From Acidimicrobiia bacterium (GTDB lineage: Bacteria > Actinomycetota > Acidimicrobiia > Acidimicrobiales > SZUA-35): DNA of 34,724 nucleotides. A program made the position numbers and the translations under genes. Positions within the stretch are counted from its first letter, which is position 1. The number at the start of each line of letters is the position of its first letter. The notes under the pieces are model-generated. The model did not search any database. It was not told the DNA's origin and was given only the letters and a program-made list of their open reading frames with translations. This document shows positions 31,061 to 34,724 of the stretch, one piece after another. The stretch covers positions 1 through 34,724 of the forward strand of contig JAOTVU010000034.1 of NCBI GenBank assembly GCA_029863385.1. Direction: 5' to 3'.

Positions 31061-32713
31061 GGGTGCGAACCAGATGGAGGTGTCGGGTGGAAGGTCGGTG
31101 TCGATCAGCGGTTCGGACGACAACACGATCTCATCGGCCGGGAGGTCCGCGGCCGGCAGGGGAGCAGAGCCCATGTTGACGACGACCGTTGCTCCGCTAC
31201 CGCGGCGAAAAGCGAGCACATCGGTTCCGAGATCAAGGATCTCGAGTTCCTCGTCGCGTCGGAACAGGTCACGCCGGAGGCTGATGGCGGTCCGATAGAG
31301 GTTAAGGGTCGAGGAGGGATCGCCGTCCTGCGCCTCCACCGACAGATCACCGAAGATCGGCGGTTGCGCAAGCCAGGCCGGCCCCGGGCCGAAGCCGAAC
31401 GACGGCCCGTCCTTCGCCCACGGAATCGGTACCCGGCAGCCGTCACGACCCTTGACGGTGTGGTTCGACCGTTCCCAGGTCGGGTCCTCCAGAACCTCGA
31501 TGGGCAAATCCCAAACCTCGGGCAGACCCAGCTCGTCGCCCTGGTAGATGTAGGCCGAGCCGGGCAGCGCCAACGTGACCATCACCGCCGCACGGGCTCG
31601 GCGGGCGCCGGCCTCGGCGTCGAGCACCTCGTGCGGGCCGTCGAGCAGCCAGCGCTCGTAGTCGGTGCCCGGCGGCAACCCGTAGCGGGTGGCATGACGG
31701 ACGATGTCGTGGTTCGACAGCACCCAGGTCGAGGCGGCCCCGATGGCAGCGGCCCGGGAGGCGGCGCCGTCGATGATGGAGCGGAAGTCGTCGGCGGACC
31801 AGTCGGCCTTGAGGAGATCGAAGTTGAAGGACTGGTGGTACTCGCCGGGCCGAACGTAGAGGGGCAGCCGGTCGGGATGGACGTTGGCCTCCGCCACCAT
31901 CATCCGATCGTCGTAGTCGTCGAGGACGGCACGCCAGCGGCGAATCAGCACGTGCAGCTCATCGCGATCCCAGTGCGGGTGCGAGCCGTCGGGAGTGCGC
32001 TGTCCGCGTTCGTCAAGGCGGTCGACGGCGACGTCGGGAAAAGAGAGATCCTTGATCATCCCGTGGGCCACGTCGATCCGGAATCCGTCGACCCCTCGAT
32101 CGAGCCAGAAGCGGAAGATGTCGTCGAACTCGTCCCGGACTTCGGGGTGCTGCCAGTTGAGGTCGGGTTGGCTGGTGTCGAAGATGTGCAGATACCACTG
32201 GCCGTCATCGACCCGGGTCCAGGCCGATCCTCCGAAAACGGCCCGCCAGTTCGTCGGTGGCTCGTCGCCGTCGGGTCCACGCCCGTTCCGGAAGATGTAG
32301 CGCTGCCGTTCCGGTGAACCCGGTCCGGCGCCAAGGGCGGCCTGGAACCACGGATGTTCGATCGAGGTGTGGTTGGGGACGAGGTCGATCAGGATCCGGA
32401 GTCCTCGATCGTGGACTTCGGCGATCAGGGCATCGGCCCCGGCCAGGGTGCCGAAGTCGGGATGAATGTCGCGATGGTCGACCACGTCGTAGCCGCCGTC
32501 GGCCAGCGGCGACGGATACCAGGGATTGACCCACACGGCGTCGATGCCGAGTTCGACGAGATGGTCCAGCCGGGCTCGCAGCCCGGCCAGATCGCCGGTG
32601 CCGTCGCCGTCACCGTCGGCGAACGAGCGAATGTACACCTGGTAGACGACCGCCCGGCGCCACCAGGCGGCTGAGCTGGACTGTTCCGTCTGGATCGATT
32701 CCGGTCGATTCAT
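31052..32713 (-). CDS. GH13 alpha-glucosidase (oligo-1,6-glucosidase type)
   Basis: A 553-aa enzyme without a signal peptide. VVYQVYIRSFADGDGDGTGD is the usual start of the (beta/alpha)8 barrel, and LIDLVPNHTS is conserved region I. GFRIDVAH holds the nucleophile D214, VAEANV the acid/base E275 and LSNHDIVRH the transition-state Asp D336. A C-terminal beta domain closes the chain. It should hydrolyse short alpha-glucosides in the cytoplasm. The exact linkage is not readable, and trehalose-synthase-like activity is less likely at this length. ATG at 32713 is used. It is divergent from the sigma factor gene and unlinked to a sugar operon here. Confidence 0.9.
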   Translation of the reverse strand: MNRPESIQTEQSSSAAWWRRAVVYQVYIRSFADGDGDGTGDLAGLRARLDHLVELGIDAVWVNPWYPSPLADGGYDVVDHRDIHPDFGTLAGADALIAEVHDRGLRILIDLVPNHTSIEHPWFQAALGAGPGSPERQRYIFRNGRGPDGDEPPTNWRAVFGGSAWTRVDDGQWYLHIFDTSQPDLNWQHPEVRDEFDDIFRFWLDRGVDGFRIDVAHGMIKDLSFPDVAVDRLDERGQRTPDGSHPHWDRDELHVLIRRWRAVLDDYDDRMMVAEANVHPDRLPLYVRPGEYHQSFNFDLLKADWSADDFRSIIDGAASRAAAIGAASTWVLSNHDIVRHATRYGLPPGTDYERWLLDGPHEVLDAEAGARRARAAVMVTLALPGSAYIYQGDELGLPEVWDLPIEVLEDPTWERSNHTVKGRDGCRVPIPWAKDGPSFGFGPGPAWLAQPPIFGDLSVEAQDGDPSSTLNLYRTAISLRRDLFRRDEELEILDLGTDVLAFRRGSGATVVVNMGSAPLPAADLPADEIVLSSEPLIDTDLPPDTSIWFAPPA

Positions 32714-32856
32714 CGTTCTCCTGTCGTGATGTTCAGACTGCTCCAGTACACCCGATACGGTGGGCCTCGTCGACCCGGAGCCCGTCGATCCTCGATCGGG
32801 ACCCGGTGACCAGATTGTGGTACGACGGGGACCCGTGAAGTGGAGCTGTAGTCGCC

Positions 32857-33480
32857 TTGGCTGATCGCAAGACGTTCGTCGAAGACACCGAGCCGTACAT
32901 GGCGTCGCTCTACTCCACAGCCCGGCGCCTCACCGGCAATCAGGCCGACGCCGAGGATCTCGTCCAGGAGACGTTCCTCAAGGCGTACCGCTCCTTCGAC
33001 AGCTTTCGGGAAGGCACCAACCTGCGGGCCTGGCTGTTCCGGATCCTCACCAACAGCCACATCAACCGCTACCGGGCCCGACAACGACGGCCGGCCGAAA
33101 CCGAGCTGGACGACATCGAGGACCTCTACCTGTACCGCCGGATTCGGCCGGCGGGAGGTATCGGGCGAAGCGCCGAGGAAACCCTGATGGAGTCGTTCTC
33201 GGAGGCCGAAGTGGTCGCCGCGGTCGAGGCGCTTCCCGACATCTACCGCGTGGCCGTGCTCCTGGCCGACGTCGAGGGTTTCAGCTATGCGGAGATCGCC
33301 GAGATCCTCGAGATACCGATCGGAACGGTCATGAGCCGTCTCCACCGGGGAAGAAAAGCGCTGCAGAAGGAGTTATACGAGTTTGCGGTGGCTCGTGGGC
33401 TGGCCTCCGCACCTTCCGAGCCGCATTCCGAGTCCGCGCCCGAATCCGTCCCCGAACCCGAGTCAGAGTCAGAGTCATGA
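32857..33480 (+). CDS. SigR/SigH-like ECF RNA polymerase sigma factor
   Basis: A 207-aa sigma factor. Region 2 is [30 protein letters not shown] (core binding and -10 recognition; typical piece [18 protein letters not shown]). [21 protein letters not shown] follows it. Region 4 is [21 protein letters not shown] then [18 protein letters not shown]. The order and the SigR-typical YRARQRRP stretch point to the group controlled by RsrA-type zinc anti-sigma factors in thiol-oxidative stress. The C-terminus adds about 25 residues rich in Ser, Glu and Pro, beyond the family core. The only plausible start is TTG at 32857. The stop overlaps the anti-sigma start (ATGA). Confidence 0.92.
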   Translation: MADRKTFVEDTEPYMASLYSTARRLTGNQADAEDLVQETFLKAYRSFDSFREGTNLRAWLFRILTNSHINRYRARQRRPAETELDDIEDLYLYRRIRPAGGIGRSAEETLMESFSEAEVVAAVEALPDIYRVAVLLADVEGFSYAEIAEILEIPIGTVMSRLHRGRKALQKELYEFAVARGLASAPSEPHSESAPESVPEPESESES

Positions 33481-33746
33481 TGAATCCAGACCTCGACCCC
33501 GACGGCGATGAGCCGACACCGACCTGGAGCTGCAACCCAACCCTCGAAGAGTTGTACACCTACATCGACGATCGGCTCGGCGAGCCGCAGCGATCACAGT
33601 TCCAATCCCACCTTCAGTTTTGCACCGGCTGCGACGACATCGTTCATTTCCACGTCGGACTGAAATCGATGCTGGGCTCGTGTCGGGAGGAGATGCCGGC
33701 CGAGGTTCGGCAGCGACTCCTCGACTCGATCACCAAACTCTTCTGA
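33477..33746 (+). CDS. RsrA-like zinc-binding anti-sigma factor
   Basis: An 89-aa protein with the zinc-associated anti-sigma signature HxxxCxxC in SHLQFCTGC (H45, C49, C52) and an upstream Cys (C19 in TWSCNP). This is the set that forms a redox-switch disulfide in Rsr[21 protein letters not shown] is the usual first helix pair. It should bind the upstream sigma factor in reducing conditions and release it on thiol oxidation. It overlaps the sigma gene by 4 nt, and a strong stem-loop follows directly after its stop. ATG at 33480 is a second in-frame start. Confidence 0.92.
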   Translation: MMNPDLDPDGDEPTPTWSCNPTLEELYTYIDDRLGEPQRSQFQSHLQFCTGCDDIVHFHVGLKSMLGSCREEMPAEVRQRLLDSITKLF

Positions 33747-33781
33747 AACACCGAGATTTCCCGTCAGGAAATCTCGGTGTT
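33747..33781 (+). terminator. Strong stem-loop ending the sigma/anti-sigma operon
   Basis: AACACCGAGATTTCC (33747-33761) and GGAAATCTCGGTGTT (33767-33781) pair perfectly over 15 bp with a 5-nt loop. The stem starts right at the anti-sigma stop codon. No T tract follows, as is common in high-GC actinobacteria. Confidence 0.8.
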
Positions 33782-33836
33782 CCGGCCGACGGCCGGGACA
33801 CCCCGATGTTCCGGCCCTCGATAGCCGAAACTCGAC

Positions 33837-33858
33837 GCGAGGGGCTCCGTCCCCTCGC
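33837..33858. repeat. Perfect 8-bp inverted repeat before the 43-aa gene
   Basis: GCGAGGGG (33837-33844) and CCCCTCGC (33851-33858) are perfect inverted repeats around 6 nt. They lie just upstream of the -10-like box at 33862, over the expected -35 region. It could be an operator or a second terminator stem of the preceding operon. Confidence 0.5.
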
Positions 33859-33861
33859 ACG

Positions 33862-33867
33862 TAGACT
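33862..33867 (+). promoter_or_regulatory. -10-like box for a leaderless 43-aa gene
   Basis: TAGACT ends 7 nt before the ATG at 33875. No ribosome site is present, so transcription probably begins at the start codon. Confidence 0.45.
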
Positions 33868-33874
33868 TGGTGCC

Positions 33875-34006
33875 ATGTTTCAGCTGGCTGTTGTATGGCA
33901 TTGGTGGCTTGGATTCTTTCTCGCAATCGGAGCGGTCGTCACCGTCATCGGTGTGATGATCGGATACCTCGCCAAGGTGGAGAATCCCCGTTACCCAAAA
34001 CGCTGA
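33875..34006 (+). CDS. 43-aa single-helix membrane protein
   Basis: The chain starts MFQLAVVWHWW, has one hydrophobic helix (LGFFLAIGAVVTVIGVMIGYL region, about residues 12-31), and ends in a basic ENPRYPKR tail expected in the cytoplasm. There is no ribosome site, but a -10-like TAGACT 7 nt upstream fits leaderless expression. It lies 24 nt before the metalloprotease gene on the same strand and is probably co-expressed with it. Function is unknown. Small size and composition make chance possible, but the promoter, the helix and the position argue for a real gene. Confidence 0.68.
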   Translation: MFQLAVVWHWWLGFFLAIGAVVTVIGVMIGYLAKVENPRYPKR

Positions 34007-34030
34007 GCCTCGAAAGAGCGGAGTGAGCTC

Positions 34031-34724
34031 GTGAGTACTGAAGTCGATTGGGATTTCGCCCGATCTGTGGCCGAGAAGATCGCCAATCGAGAGGCGCCCT
34101 ACGAGCACCCCACCGTCGGCACGACGCTCGACTCCGATTTCGCCGAGCTGACCCCTCAGGCCGAGGAATTGGTGGTGGCCGAGACGGGCCTGACGTCGTT
34201 GGCCGGGCCCGCCCGGGCTCAGGTCACCGATCGAATGGGCTGGGTCGAGGCCAACCTCGCCAGCTTCGACCGGCTGCTGCGGCCGCTGCTCGGCCGGCTG
34301 TCGGAAGAGGCCGACGCCGACGCCGACACGCGGTCCGAGGCCTCGAAGCTGCTCGACACGGTCACCGAGGCGCTCGGCCCTTGGGGGCAGAAGTTGCGGC
34401 CGACCGTCGACGCCATCGGCGGAACGGTCGGCGGGGCGGTCAACGGGGCCACCGCCTACATCGGCCCGAAGGTGGCCGGCGCGGAGGTCGGTGCGCTGCT
34501 GGGCTGGATGTCGGGACGGGTGCTCGGCCAGTACGACCTGCTGATCGTGGAGGACGAGCGACCCGAAGACCAGGATTGGGTGTACTACGTCGGCCCCAAC
34601 ATCGCCGGGCTGGAGCAGCGGTTCGGCTTCGAGCCTCGCGAGTTCCGGCTGTGGATCGCCATCCATGAGTGCACGCACCGGGCCCAGTTCACCGGGGTTC
34701 CCTGGCTGCGGCCCTACTTCCTGT
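34031..34724 (+). CDS. DUF2342-type zinc metalloprotease (F420-biosynthesis-associated family), cut by window edge
   Basis: The first 231 codons are present and the frame is open at the right edge. EVDWDFARSVAEKIANRE at the start, GWVEANLASFDRLLRPLL, LGWMSGRVLGQYDLLI and VYYVGPNIAGLEQRFG match the DUF2342 family. The zinc-binding HExxH is HECTH in WIAIHECTHRAQF, near residue 214. Family members are often annotated as coenzyme-F420-biosynthesis-associated, but their substrate is not established. GTG at 34031 has GGAG about 8-10 nt upstream. The start follows the 43-aa gene by 24 nt. Confidence 0.88.
   Translation, partial: MSTEVDWDFARSVAEKIANREAPYEHPTVGTTLDSDFAELTPQAEELVVAETGLTSLAGPARAQVTDRMGWVEANLASFDRLLRPLLGRLSEEADADADTRSEASKLLDTVTEALGPWGQKLRPTVDAIGGTVGGAVNGATAYIGPKVAGAEVGALLGWMSGRVLGQYDLLIVEDERPEDQDWVYYVGPNIAGLEQRFGFEPREFRLWIAIHECTHRAQFTGVPWLRPYFL

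Noticed and set aside
30979..31179. 67-codon frame whose ATG overlaps the PhnD-like stop (TGATG)
   Set aside because: The coupling looks attractive, but the frame runs antisense into the end of the GH13 gene and soon becomes Arg-rich. It is probably chance, though a shorter peptide cannot be excluded.
1..34724. CRISPR arrays, rRNA genes and known riboswitches
   Set aside because: I saw no regularly spaced repeats, rRNA-like stretches or recognisable riboswitch cores on either strand.

Overview
The window is high-GC DNA with GTG/TTG starts, many ATGA/TGATG overlaps, lipoprotein signals and several actinobacterial families: a SigR/RsrA-like pair, a DUF2342-type zinc metalloprotease, a Ddn-like F420-dependent reductase family member and a GyrI-like protein. 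It is probably a chromosome segment of an Actinomycetota member. The class Acidimicrobiia is my best guess from overall gene content, not a proof. Both edges cut genes (CapA-like at the left, metalloprotease at the right).

Layout. 1-3343 (minus): a tightly packed operon of a P-loop NTPase, an ABC exporter and a membrane-anchored CapA-like protein. 3667-4917 (plus): an ArsR-type repressor with a near-perfect 23-bp dyad over its start codon, followed by an ArsP/DUF318 permease. 4980-5052: tRNA-Thr(CGT). 5.2-13.5 kb is an unstable region. It holds two copies of a GyrI-like gene (one frameshifted and fused to another gene's tail) and one intact member plus several broken remnants of a small lipoprotein family. 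One lipoprotein remnant is split by a 1.9-kb, lower-GC insert carrying a Tat-exported, Cys-type sulfatase. A two-gene operon (membrane protein plus DUF6544-like protein) and a fatty-acid-hydroxylase-type protein also lie here. 13.6-21.3 kb is a run of mostly single genes: PLC-C1-like secreted protein, SnoaL-like protein, ankyrin lipoprotein, MFS exporter, Ddn-like reductase with a second CapA-like lipoprotein, a conserved hypothetical, a DUF4386-like membrane protein and an FMN-binding split-barrel protein.

21.3-31.0 kb is the most interesting part. It is a divergent cluster with one ATP-grasp ligase on the minus strand. On the plus strand is a very compact operon of two more related ATP-grasp ligases, a fusion of a peptidase-S51-like domain with an Fes/esterase-D-like hydrolase, a fourth divergent ATP-grasp protein, a second stand-alone esterase, an unrecognised protein apparently starting at CTG, and a PhnD-like binding protein without a signal peptide. 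The operon opens with a previously unlisted 33-codon ORF (22680-22781). It has a -10-like box placed for leaderless transcription, and its stop overlaps the start of the first ligase (ATGA). Multiple amide-bond-forming enzymes, a putative peptidase and two esterases suggest a small amide-linked or peptide-derived metabolite. The 33-aa peptide could be its precursor or only a leader peptide. The product is unknown.

31.0-34.7 kb: a GH13 alpha-glucosidase (minus), then a SigR-like ECF sigma factor coupled to an RsrA-like zinc anti-sigma factor and closed by a perfect 15-bp stem-loop. A 43-aa membrane protein and the start of a DUF2342-type metalloprotease follow.
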